From positions 372,001-436,000 of the forward strand of contig JAGTJM010000015.1 of assembly GCA_020747015.1 (NCBI GenBank): DNA of 64,000 nucleotides. The letters are read 5' to 3'. Below the pieces are notes generated by a model, which saw only the letters and a list, made by a program, of their open reading frames with translations, made no database searches and had not been told where the DNA came from. Below are positions 11,303-21,952 of the stretch, piece by piece (the first letter of the stretch is position 1; the number at the start of each line of letters is the position of its first letter). This DNA is from Pyrenochaeta sp. MPI-SDFR-AT-0127. Taxonomy: Eukaryota > Ascomycota > Dothideomycetes > Pleosporales > Cucurbitariaceae. Made by a program: the position numbers and the translations under genes.

Positions 11303-14300
11303 CTAGTCCTCAACAGCGAAATCATCCTCGCTCTTCCTTGCACCATTCTCACCGGGCCCAAGAATATCTGGATTCCGATTCTTTAACGCTGCAATTTGAG
11401 CCTCCCTGAAAAGTTTGAAACCCGCAGGATCATCGCGTTCAAGTGTTTTCAGCTCTTCGGCATTTTCAACAACCGAGTCGAAAGCCTTTTCCCATCCTAT
11501 GCCCTCAATCATGTGTCGCATTTCTTCGCCGCTAAAATTTGAAAAGTACTCGCGAAGGGAGCGGAGATGCTCGGGTAAGCCCAAATCGTCCATGGTACCT
11601 GATATGTATGCTTGCTCATCATGCGAAGACGAGGGGCGTGAGGGATTCAGTAGACCTGTACGAACGCGATGACCAAAGCGGTGAAGACGGCCTTCTTCTT
11701 GCGACATGTGTCGTGAGGCAAGAGAGACATCGGAATTGTGTCGAGAACGGATGGTAGAAGGTTCGTCTTCGTCGGACTCGGGGTTGGTGATGTCAGTTAC
11801 GCTGGCATCAAGTGTTGGGACTGCGGACATTGGTGGCGAGCTGCTAGGTACGGAGCTGTCTGTCGAAGCTGTATCGGACGGATGAAGGCGTGTTTCTGGG
11901 TACTCGTCTTCGAAGCGCTGTATCATACCCTGAAGAGTTTGGTCCAAGAAAAGGAGACGGCCTAAGTTGAGGTTAGCTTTGATGTCACCCCTATATCAAT
12001 CAAACAAGAGAACGTACGATAACCCAAATCATTGCCGCTCTTAGCCTCTCTGGCCAAGGCTGGCTGAATCCTTGCCCTCGTATTTCGTGCGGTTTCGAGG
12101 AGAGTCTTCGACATGGTCCTTGCCTTGCTTGGTTCCTCGGGATCTTGGACCCTACTTCGAGGGGTATTGGTGCCACTTGCAGGGAGAGAGGTTCCACGAT
12201 AATCCGTTGCTTTGTGGGACAAGCAATAGCTTAGAGCCTTAGCAATGCCTGTGCCGCCGACGATGTAATCGTCATCTGGAGCAGGTGGTGCGTTATCGGT
12301 ATCACTACAGTATATATCGTCTTGACCAACAAGATGCATGAGAATGTGTGGTATTTCAACTTGCTTCGGAGCTGCTTGAAGTTCTGGGACTTCGTTGATC
12401 GACTCGATATTGCGGAGACAATATGCTACAACCTGTTTAGCAAGTGCCTTTACGACTTCACCCATCTCGGGGGCGGGGACATCGACATCAACGCAGATGA
12501 GCGAATGCGACAGCTTCGCTGCCAAGGTAAGTGAAGCGTACAACGCAGCAGCTTCTTCTTGTGTTTCTTCGTCTGTTGTGATTGCAACACGAGAAATCTC
12601 CAGATTCTCTAAAATGTTGATGTGCGCGATGTGGGGACAATCGGGGAGTATCTCTGCGATAGCAATCGCATCTTCCGGCTTCATATCGACATCCATCAAG
12701 TGTATGCGCTTCAGCTCTTTGAACTGAGGCATGTACTTCCTAAGAAGACACAAGGTGGTCTTCTGGGAGAAAAGGCCTTTATTGTGCGAGAGGTCCAGAA
12801 ATCGGAATGACGGTAGAGAGAGCAAGGCAGGGAACAGAATCTTGAGCAAGTCAGGGGTCAATCCAGAATCTGACAAGCACAACGCCCACAAACGGCTGTC
12901 TTTGCTGTGACTCAAGCTATCACACAGCGTACTCATCCAGGAGCTGAGGTCATTACCACCAAGGTCGAGGCCCTGACAGACTCCAGACCGTATGTAGTGT
13001 AGAACGTGTTCCAATCCTTCGCTGTCGATGTCGTTTGTAGCAAGCCCCAGGCGCTGTATCCCACTGATGATGCTCCCGTCGACAATCTTCCTGATGCTGG
13101 CGGCGGTCAAATTGCATTCACCCATGACAAGTTCTTGGAGCCCCGAGCCGCCGAGTCGTTCAGATATCGCCTTTGACAGAATTTCCGATATATCTCTTGA
13201 TTTGGCCTCCTTGGTTGGCACGGGTGCCAGTGCGCCATCTGATGGTGGGGAAGAGACCTGTGGACGATGCTTCGGAAATGGTATCATGGACACATCGAGT
13301 GCTACGATTGACTTGCACATGTAAATGAACAAAGCGATGTGCTTCCAGCCTTCGGAAGTGATCTTGGGATTGTTCTTCAGGACAAGCTTCTTGATCGCAT
13401 TTGGTCCCTGTTGTAATTCTTCTGGTTGAACTCCTCCATTGACTGCACCATGTCGCATTGAAGCCTCTGGAAGCTTTGCAGCCAATAGTCCGGCGAGAAT
13501 GACACGTACTTTCTCATCGTTCAGGTCTGCATCTTCTAGGAACAGTTTCTTTACAGGTACAATAGCAAGCCAGTCAGATAGTGTCAAGACATCGGCCATT
13601 TGTAGCCGCGAACCTGTAAGATCTAGACAAGTGACTACTCCTGGCTGGACAGGAGTGCACGCACGCGGGGCCGACAGCTGGTCACTAATGCGTTTGAGAA
13701 TGGGAGATTCGCGTAATTGGCAACATCTTCGGTAGATGCGAAGTGGGTCTACAGTCGGTCGGTCCTGGGCCCTCGGAGTTGTTGTACCAGATGCGACGGG
13801 TGCACCTTCAACGCTTTTCTGATCGTCTTCTCTTGAAAATTCCAGAGGGATAGTGCCATTTTCCTCTGCTTTCCTCCGCTTCTTCTCTTTCCTCTCTTTC
13901 CGCTCAGCCTCAGATCGCTTCTTCTTCTCTTTCTTCCTATTTGGCTCTTGCTTGTCTTCCTCTAACATGGTTCCTTCGGGATTTGCCTCCGTTTCGCTTC
14001 CAACGCTTTCCTGGCCCACAAGCACTATGCCTTCCTTTTCCTTCTCTTGAGCTACGGCGTCGGGGTGCTTCAGTGCTTCGCCCTCGCCGCGTTCCTTGAG
14101 CTTCCTGTCTTTCTTTTTCTTCTTTTTGTCGTCAGCGTCTGCGTCGTCGGTGTACTTGGGTCCTCCAGCAATCTCTACATCGACACAGAAAGACACCTTG
14201 CGCAGCTTGCTGTCGTCTAATTCAGGTACCAAGCATCGTGTCCGGTTGGGGTCGATGTTCATGACCTTTCGCGGGCACATGCCACCATTGGGATAGACTC

Positions 14301-15072
14301 TGCCGGATGTGCCCACCTGCGTCCCTGAGGACAGGCGACGCAGCGCATTCGATATAAACGACCCCTTCGGCTGCTGCGGAACATAGGGATCGAGGCCTGC
14401 ATTCGTTCCTCCTGAAGCCGCCTGGATACCGTTTAGCGCGCCGTTGGCCGATGACGTCGTATTTACTGTCCCGTTGATGGTCGCCGGTGACCCCTGGGCT
14501 TGCGCATGGGTTGTCTGGGCGGGCGAGTTCTGTGACGAGAATTTGGAGCTGATGCTGGACATCCATGAATTCCGGCGCGAGTTGCCTTTCGCATCTGGTG
14601 GTGTGAGGCCCCCGTTGCTGTTCTTCTCTGAACTGCCTCGGCTAAGCAATGCGGGGCGCTTTGTGGGTATCTTTTGGGGAGGCGTGGTTGCGGTGGAAGG
14701 AGGAGGTGGCGATGTAGGTGTTTGCACAGCCGGAGCCGGTGTTGGTGTTGGTGAGGGTGATGGTGGTGGTTTAGCTTCGTGCTGCTCTTCCTGGCGCGGC
14801 CTGGCGGGGAGACCACCGTGCGATGATGTCTTGGGCGGCGCATCTCTGGTCAGGCCCGGCGACGAGGGGGCTTGCTGGCGATGGTGATGGTCTGCAGCGA
14901 CATTGAACATTAGTCAGGGACTATACCGCGACAATGATGCGCACGGCCGGGGGTGGAGCGCCCAGCGTAAGCGGGCCTTACCTCTAGTAGAGTGATGCAG
15001 CCATGATACATCGACTCCGTGTATGTCCTCCATGGCAGATGCGGTATCGGGTGGTACTTGAACGGCTGTCAT
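11303..15072 (-). CDS. mhp1: Large leucine-rich-repeat protein, Mhp1-type annotation (PPP1R37-like)
   Basis: Three exons: 15072-14982, 14891-12018 and 11961-11303, total 1207 aa (introns 90 and 56 nt). The order is a short conserved N-terminus (MEDIHGVDVSWLHHSTRDHH), a long Ser/Pro/Thr-rich disordered part, a KVSF motif near residue 262, a Lys-rich stretch (KKKKKKDRKLKERGEG), then ribonuclease-inhibitor-like leucine-rich repeats (for example IQRLGLATNDIDSEGL and FRFLDLSHNKGL), and an acidic disordered C-terminus. Filamentous-fungus relatives are commonly named cell wall biogenesis protein Mhp1. The RVxF-like motif ahead of RNI repeats also resembles the PP1-binding regulator PPP1R37; a PP1 link is my inference. 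The start is the first ATG giving MTAVQ, with an A at -3. The gene symbol follows the common annotation and is not proof of yeast Mhp1 function. Confidence 0.82.
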
Positions 15073-15973
15073 GGTGTATTTGAGAGAATCGCCATCCGTG
15101 TCGGGGTTGCAGGCGGTCACGCAGTGAGGATCTCGTCAGCGGGGTCGGCAATTGGGCGCCCGCAGGCTGATTGGAAATGCTGGGAAGCCTCGCAAGAAAC
15201 GATTCGGTCCGGATGTCGATTTGGACCGTCCGACTGGTTGTGCGATTGTCCGATGGGTGCGACGAGGTCAAAAATGTTGCTTTGTGCGATATTCGGGCGT
15301 GTACGACGTTATGGGCGCGCGGATAGTATCAGCAGTTCGTACGATGACGCCAGACGGCTGCGTGCTTCGGCACTCCTTCTCCACACCTCGACAGCGATCC
15401 CGAGACTACGTCGGTTCCCTGGGAATTGTCCTCAGTCGCTGCGACGGCTGCTACTCCACTATTATACTGACTGTACAAATTACATGCGGTGTGACCGGCT
15501 CGCTAAAACCGCCCACCGTACTGCCTCTCTCTAGCTGATGCGCGCCGCGCTGAGTAAAAATGGCTGACTGTGGACCGAATCTCCTAGAACTAGCTGACCG
15601 CCCGCCCACCAGCGCTGAACCAGCTGACTACTGTGCTAAAGTAGTAACAGAATGATTACTGCTGTTGAGGCGAAGCATCGTTCCCACTCACGCCAGCGCT
15701 ATGTGGTCCTGAGCATTAGTGAGGCGCGCTTGTACGTCACATGTTACTTTCTCTTCACGGGTGGGGGTCGAGTCGCGCAATTGCAAAAGTCAAAAAAAGT
15801 TCGCTTCAAGTAGCCATCTGCGGCATGCCATATCATCATCTCATTGGAGTTCGTGAAAGGCTAAGTACAGTATCCTGTCAAGGCAGGTATCATTCCCCAT
15901 TCATCCCCGGACGCCGGAAGCCGTGCTTTTGTCATGATCCAATGCAGTGTGAAGAAAGAGAAAAAGTACCAGC
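15073..15973. other. Intergenic region, no supported gene
   Basis: About 900 nt: promoter side of the LRR gene and 3' side of RPL5. Overlapping plus-strand frames (15019-15538) are antisense to the LRR gene 5' end and show no domain. Confidence 0.5.
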
Positions 15974-17120
15974 TTAACCGGTAATCTCTGCAATCTTGGC
16001 CTTGACGCGCTCCTCCTTCTCGGCCTTGGTGAGCTTTGCGCTCCTGTACTTCTTCGACTCGGCCTTCCACTCGTCCTTGGACTTCTTGTCGCCCTCCTCC
16101 TCATCCTTCTTCCAGGGATCCTCGCGGATCTGCTTGTGGGCATCCTGGTACAACTCCTCGAGACCATCAGCCTCGATGTCATCGTCAATGTAGCCGCTGA
16201 ACTGGGACTTGTAGCGCTCCTCATCGTCGTCGGCAAGAGTCTCCATGTACTCGGCGACGTGGCCACCGAAGATGTACTTGCGGAGAGTCTCAGCGTCGAG
16301 CTCCTTGCCTTCGATGTCGTAGCCGGGGAAGCGGTTCTCGGAGTGGGGAACAAAGAGACCACCATCAGAGGCACCCTTCATGGCGCCGAAGACACGGGCA
16401 CCAGTGGAGGTACGGGTGAGACCAACGTCCAAGAAGACCTTGAAGGGACGGCGCTCCTCGCCATCGACCTCAGCAGCCTCGGTGAGCGTGAACTCACCGT
16501 CAGCCTCCTCGACACCAACGAAGTCCTCGTCCAACTCGAGCTTCTTGAGCACGCGGCGGGCGAGAAGGAGACCGGTGGCATAGGCGGCGGACCAGTTGGT
16601 AAGACCGTGGGTGATGCCGTAGGCCTTCAACTCGTGGGCGCTGGACGTTGTTAGTCATTGTTCAGTCATGTATCTCGATTTCGCCTGAGACGTACTATGC
16701 GGCCATGAAGACCTTGTCGCCGCCAATCTCGGAGTGGACGATCTGAGCGATGATGTCCTTGTTGGTGAAGCGAACGACGAGGCGGTACTTGGGCGCATTG
16801 TACTTGTTCTTCGCCTGAGTGATCAACCGCTTACGGGCATAGTAATCGGCTGTGTGGGGTTAGACAACGACATCTTCGTAGCAGGAAGAAAGACGTACTC
16901 TTGCCCTGGCGGCGGCGCTTGTACTTGACTTGGTACCGCGAGAAGTACGCGTCGTTCTTTTGGAGTTTGGACTTAACCCAGAGTCAGCGATTTGCGCTTC
17001 AAACCCGCATTCGAAGCAACTCGCAGCGACTCCACTCGACTGACTGTCGAAGCGGGGCCCTCATTATGAGGGAGTGGGAGGCATTGCTACAGCAATTCAT
17101 GGTATACTTACGAAAGGCAT
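15974..17120 (-). CDS. rpl5: 60S ribosomal protein L5 (uL18)
   Basis: Four exons: 17120-17112 (only MPF), 16971-16899, 16849-16696 and 16640-15974, giving 300 aa, the family size. Diagnostic stretches are KNDAYFSRYQVKYKRRR, KTDYYARKRLITQAKNKYN, PKYRLVVRFTNKDIIAQI, HELKAYGITHGLTNWSAAY and VFGAMKGASDGGLFVPHS. The protein binds 5S rRNA with uL5 and is built into the large-subunit central protuberance. A nine-base first exon and a longer first intron (140 nt) are typical of ribosomal protein genes. It is transcribed divergently from the ARP2 gene. Confidence 0.97.
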
Positions 17121-17883
17121 CTTGACGGGCTGTTCTCCTTTGTCGTGCTAGAAGTCAACTGCAGAAGGAAAGTTCGTGGTCGTCGCAATTTAGAGATTGT
17201 GGACGCCAAGAATTTAGCGACCCCTCAGTCGTACATTTCCAGCGTTGGAGGGTGGGTGACCACGCACCACCCGGGTGAGTGACCACAATCACTAATTAAG
17301 GATCCTTTACTTTGTATCTCTAAGACTCTACGTAGACTCGATTTCGAGTAGTTTGTTTACAAAAAAAAGGCATATTGTTCGGAAATCTGTTACGAACACT
17401 TCGTAGGCCAGCAACCATCTTTCCACTATGGAATTTGCATCAATAGGTTTGACAGAATCCATAGCAACTCCGAATATCTCAATAAACACTTTTATCTTAC
17501 TAGCTATCTCTGCATGTCGCGTCTGGTAATGTACTGTTTTAGATTCGAGATGCAGTTCGTTGAAGAAATTTGAGTGTATTGAGTTTGGTTGGCACCCAGC
17601 GTAAGGGAACACTTTGAAAACAATGCTGCTCCGAAACAAATCAGAATTTCTCCTAGTAACTTGCTTCTCGCCCTCCAGCTCCATTGTACATGTAGTTCTA
17701 CTCAGGTCTAGTCTGCGTTCAAGCTGCACCCCAGTCTGAGTATCTGGATTGCCTGATTCAGAACTCACGGACCAGCCGCGCCCCACCAACGTCGTCAACC
17801 TCAAGGCACGCAGCATACGAACACCGGTCAGCTATCCGACACCAATTCTCTCATACCACCACCCTCTCCGAGTTACCCACAGC
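17121..17883. other. Divergent promoter region between RPL5 and ARP2
   Basis: About 760 nt serving both genes. A 162-codon minus-strand frame (17816-17328) lies here, with no recognisable domain and no conserved feature, so I do not call it. A pyrimidine-rich stretch with ACCACCCTC precedes the ARP2 start. Confidence 0.55.
17250..17286. promoter_or_regulatory. Paired direct repeats GGGTGRGTGACCAC upstream of RPL5
   Basis: Two 14-nt copies, GGGTGGGTGACCAC (17250-17263) and GGGTGAGTGACCAC (17273-17286), differ at one base and start 23 nt apart, about two helical turns. They lie 130-170 nt upstream of the RPL5 start codon, where ribosomal-protein gene factors usually bind. The binding factor is unknown. 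Confidence 0.35.
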
Positions 17884-19330
17884 ATGGCTGAAGTCCCCAT
17901 TGGTATGCGCAGCTTCCCTACTATTACTGATAGCTCTGCTTACCCACTTTCAAAGTCCTCGACGGCGGAACCGGCTTCCTCAAGGCGGGCTATGCGGGAC
18001 AGGTGAGTTTGACGCAGTTGGACATGTATCCATGCGGCCAAAGCCTGATGCTGCATTGTAGAACTTTCCAGACCACCAATACCCGTCAATAGTCGGCCGG
18101 CCAATCCTGCGAACCGAAGAGCAGAATGGAAGCGACATCCAGCTCAAGGACATAATGTGCGGAGACGAGGCGGCGGCTGCGCGCTCAATGTTACAGATCA
18201 CCTACCCTGTATGTGGTTGCTCAAAAGCTGTAGAGGGCAGCTCCAGCATTAGCTAACGCTGCCACCCTTGACAGATGGAGAACGGAATCGTAAAGCGCTG
18301 GGACGACATGCAACATCTTTGGGACTACACGTTCCACGAGAAGATGAAGCTGGATCCGACGGGCCGCAAGATTCTCCTTACCGAGCCGCCGATGAACCCG
18401 CTCAAGAACCGCGAGACCATGTGCGAGGTCATGTTTGAGCGCTATGGCTTTGGAGGTGTCTATGTGGCCATCCAGGCCGTGCTGGCATTGTATGCACAGG
18501 GCTTGTCATCAGGCGTGGTTGTCGATTCAGGAGATGGTGTCACGCATATTGTTCCCGTCTACGAAAGCACCGTACTCAATCATCTTACTCGACGATTAGA
18601 TGTGGCAGGAAGAGATGTAACCCGGAACCTGATCGCGCTGCTGCTACGGAGAGGATACGCGCTCAACCGTACCGCCGACTTTGAGACCGTCCGCCAAATC
18701 AAGGAGAAGCTTTGCTACGTGTCATACGATCTCGAGCTGGATCAGCGCCTGAGCGAGGACACAACAGTGCTGGTGGAATCATACACGCTGCCAGATGGTC
18801 GGGTCATTCGAGTGGGCAGCGAGCGGTTCGAGGCTCCCGAATGTCTGTTCCAGCCGCATCTTGTGGATGTTGAGCAGCCCGGCATTGCCGAATTCTTGTT
18901 CAACACCATTCAAGCCGCCGAAGTCGACGTCAGGAGCAGTTTGTACAAGGCAATTGTGTTGAGCGGTGGCAGCAGCATGTACCCTGGCTTGCCAAGCCGT
19001 CTGGAGAAGGAGTTGAAGCAGCTTTGGCTTACTAAGGTTCTGGGTGGAAATCCAGAGCGACTAAATGTACGTGCACATGTAGCAGCGCTGCTGACCGATC
19101 CTGACACAAGAGCAGAAATTCAAGGTCCGTATCGAGGACCCTCCACGGCGAAGGCACATGGTCTTCCTTGGTGGCGCCGTGCTTGCCAACATTGTAAGTT
19201 ACTCCTCACGCTCACAATCTACAAAGGCCCTGACAGCGCGTAGATGGCCGACAAGGAGAGCATGTGGATATCAAAGGCAGAGTGGGAGGAGCAAGGAACA
19301 CGTGCATTGGAAAAGCTGGGCGCGAGATGA
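17884..19330 (+). CDS. arp2: Actin-related protein 2 (Arp2/3 complex)
   Basis: Six exons: 17884-17902, 17956-18002, 18062-18208, 18275-19066, 19116-19193 and 19244-19330, total 389 aa, matching ARP2. Actin-fold motifs are visible: LDGGTGFLKAGYAGQNFPDH (phosphate 1), VVVDSGDGVTHIVPVYE (phosphate 2) and AIVLSGGSSMYPGLPSRLE (adenosine motif), then VFLGGAVLANI and a C-terminal WISKAEWEEQG. Insertions and family-specific residues (QYPSIVGRP, MENGIVKRWDDMQHLWDYTF) separate it from actin. Arp2 is a nucleation core subunit of the Arp2/3 complex acting in actin patches and endocytosis. Splice sites are canonical and the introns are 48-66 nt. Confidence 0.96.
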
Positions 19331-21316
19331 TGTTGAGAAGGATTCGACTTACAGCATGTGTCTCAACGATGTTCGGACCTCCATACCGGCAAATAACAAC
19401 AAGGATATGGTACACCGTCTTACGCGAAAGCAAAGATGGAGGCATCCCAATCCACATTTTGTGACACCTTGCACATGATAATTTTTGTTTGCGGATGTTG
19501 TGAAACACTGATTGCCTATCCTCTCCTCAAGCAGACGAAGCTGTCTCTCTCCCATAGCAGCCTAACTAGTGTATACGAATACTATGGAATCGCCTTCCGC
19601 TCCAGTGCTTGTCGTCCCTTACCGAGGACCTCCGGCGGCTGAAGTGTGGACCGCAGCGGAAGACGGATGTCCGCAGTGCAACATTGCCATTGCCTGGAGA
19701 TGCTAGATTGCCTGCCAAAGCGCTACAGAGAAATCTTTTTCAGATGCGGCTGTCTTCGGTTGTTTGTTATGAATAGATTGGGGGTAGCCGCGCTAATCTC
19801 GCTGGGCGGTTGGTTCCTTGCGCCCGAGAGGTTCACAATGTGTGGTTCTCGACGCTTCTTCGGCCCTTTTCTTTCAAGGCCCTACGGTAGTGCACACCTT
19901 ATTGGAACTTCATGACGACGCAGTGATGCAGCGTACTCGTGACCATGGCAGCCCGCCGGAAGTGCAGTTCCCAGACAAATGGGCAAATGAATGATTTCCA
20001 TCTTCGCGTCATGGTACTTTTATTTTGTCTCGTGCGGGGCGAAGATGCACTGCGGCGCGCGAAGCGACATCGGGCAGGTTGGGGCCCAGACTGGCGGAAA
20101 CTCACGATATGGCAATTTTCCGGAACTGTGGGCACACTTTGGAAATTGAATGTATGAACTTTTTGCTTTGCGCGCGCGCGCTGGGCTGGACAGGCCTAGG
20201 TTCAATCTCCGGAGAAAGATGATGAAAGGGAGGGCGCGTGAAGGATCGCGATCTGCCCAGGTCGAGTTGGCCTGCGCGCCCCTGCACAATCGAGTGGGGT
20301 GATGTCTGACAAGCCACGGGCCCTTTGTCTCTCCAAGACGCCCATCGCGGATGAGCACGCGCGCAGTGCAGGCAGGATAGGGGCGAGCGAGGGAAGCGTC
20401 TGCCAGTGCTCAGGTTATGGTTCGCAAGAGCTGGTGTGTCGCATCCTATCACAGCACCGGCGTGGTCGTCGTGAATTGCGGAGGGTAGCACGTTTAGCGC
20501 CGGGAAATCCAAGCCAGCACGTGTTTGCTCGTCCCAGAGCCGATTTTCCGCACATTGGACCGCCTTTCCTGCGTCATGACCCGTCTGCAAAACGGAAGCA
20601 AATGCGAGTTAGACGATTCGACTTCGCTAGACCGCCAGCGACCAACGAGCCCCCGCTAGTAGCGAACGAACCAAGGACAGCCTGATAAATGACGATGGCA
20701 GCGCTTAGTGGATGGCGGGCCTTGCTATTGCGGCCTGCCGCTGCTCGTATGTAAAGGATGCTTTGTACCGCCTCTTTTTTTTTCTTTGACCCAAACACGG
20801 TAGCCCACCCATCTGCACCCTCTATCAGCTAGCCGACGCACTCCAGCTTGTTTACTTTGATTGTGGACCCAGCCGGTGGAACAGCACACGCTCCTCTGCT
20901 CTCCACCATCCACATCGGCCCGCAACCACACGCGCTGTCTCGTTTGATAGTCATTTTGCATTGTGCTAGCAGCCTGTGCTGGTGCATCCCAGCACATTGA
21001 AACAGGGTCCACATCCCCCGTGCAACTTGTCATCCTCTCAGGGACGGCCGCAGCACGACGGTACACACATCAGCGGAAGATCAACGCTGCTGCTTTCCAA
21101 TAAGATCACCCTGCCCCCCCTACCCTGCCCCCAAAAGACCAAGCATTCCAGGACGGTCCCGCTGCCAGATATATTAGACGCCGCTGCCTGTGCGTTACCG
21201 CTCGGAAACACGGTACTTTATCTTCACACCTCCTTCTCACCACCGTTTGGGTACCTTTGTCTATAAATTGCTTCGGCCACCCGCACCCTTTATTCCATCG
21301 ACTTTTCATCGGTCAC
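19331..21316. other. Long intergenic region, no supported gene
   Basis: About 2 kb between ARP2 and the next plus-strand gene. Many short frames on both strands, none with domain, signal peptide or splice support. The right half is C-rich on the plus strand and ends in pyrimidine-rich runs near 21100-21310, consistent with a long promoter or 5' UTR for the gene at 21317. Confidence 0.5.
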
Positions 21317-21952
21317 ATGAGGCCGACTTCTCCATCCTCGTTCTCTCGGGTTGTCTTCAAACCTGACAGTTCACATCACCAGAGCATGTCACCGCGAACA
21401 ACAGACCGCACCATGCCGTCCATTAGCTCGCCTCTCTCACCCAGGTCCCAGCCCCTTGACATTCCCTCACAAGCTCGACGTCGGCCTGCTCTCAATGCAC
21501 GCCAGTCCACAAACACTGGCCCAGCCGCCCACCTGAGACTGCCATCGCTGCCACGCTTCCACCCAGCCAACTTCGCATCATCTCAAAACTCCAGCCATGC
21601 AGCAACGCCAGTCACTGGCCCAAACAGTCCTCAAACTCCAGTGTCACCTCGATCCGGCAACAGGCAGTACGAGGTCCAGAGACAGATGTATCACTATCAG
21701 CAGCAGCTTCTCGCCGACACCAGCCGCCAGGGCCGGGGAATCAGTGCAAAGCCAACTAGCCCTCGTCTAGCACCCATGGCCAGCCCAGGTGCCGTCACGC
21801 CTTTGGAGCTCGAAAGCGAGGCCGGCGGCTATCTTACCGCTGGTGTCAATGCCGCCGAAGCAGCCAAGCATGTCGAGAAGCTGATCCGCACCGAGGCCAG
21901 GCGACGCGGAGAGTACCCCCCTGGACGAGTCACTTCAACGGGCGGCAGTTGA
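21317..21952 (+). CDS. Conserved Ser/Pro-rich protein of unknown function
   Basis: Single exon, 211 aa from the first in-frame ATG (21317); a second ATG at 21386 (MSPRTTDRTMPS) is an equally plausible start. The composition is rich in Ser, Pro, Arg and Gln with tracts such as LPSLPRFHPANF, TGPNSPQTPVSPRS and YEVQRQMYHYQQQLL. It ends in a helical, charged C-terminus (GVNAAEAAKHVEKLIRTEAR). This block order looks like a conserved Pezizomycotina protein, but I know of no assigned function. The SP-rich part could be phosphorylated; the C-terminal helix is the most likely folded element (inference). Codon use looks coding throughout and no intron is needed. Confidence 0.72.
   Translation: MRPTSPSSFSRVVFKPDSSHHQSMSPRTTDRTMPSISSPLSPRSQPLDIPSQARRRPALNARQSTNTGPAAHLRLPSLPRFHPANFASSQNSSHAATPVTGPNSPQTPVSPRSGNRQYEVQRQMYHYQQQLLADTSRQGRGISAKPTSPRLAPMASPGAVTPLELESEAGGYLTAGVNAAEAAKHVEKLIRTEARRRGEYPPGRVTSTGGS

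Noticed and set aside
16972..17111. Possible snoRNA in the first RPL5 intron
   Set aside because: No clear C box, D box pair or terminal stem.
17328..17816. 162-codon minus-strand frame between RPL5 and ARP2
   Set aside because: No recognisable domain; it occupies a promoter region and has weak coding character.
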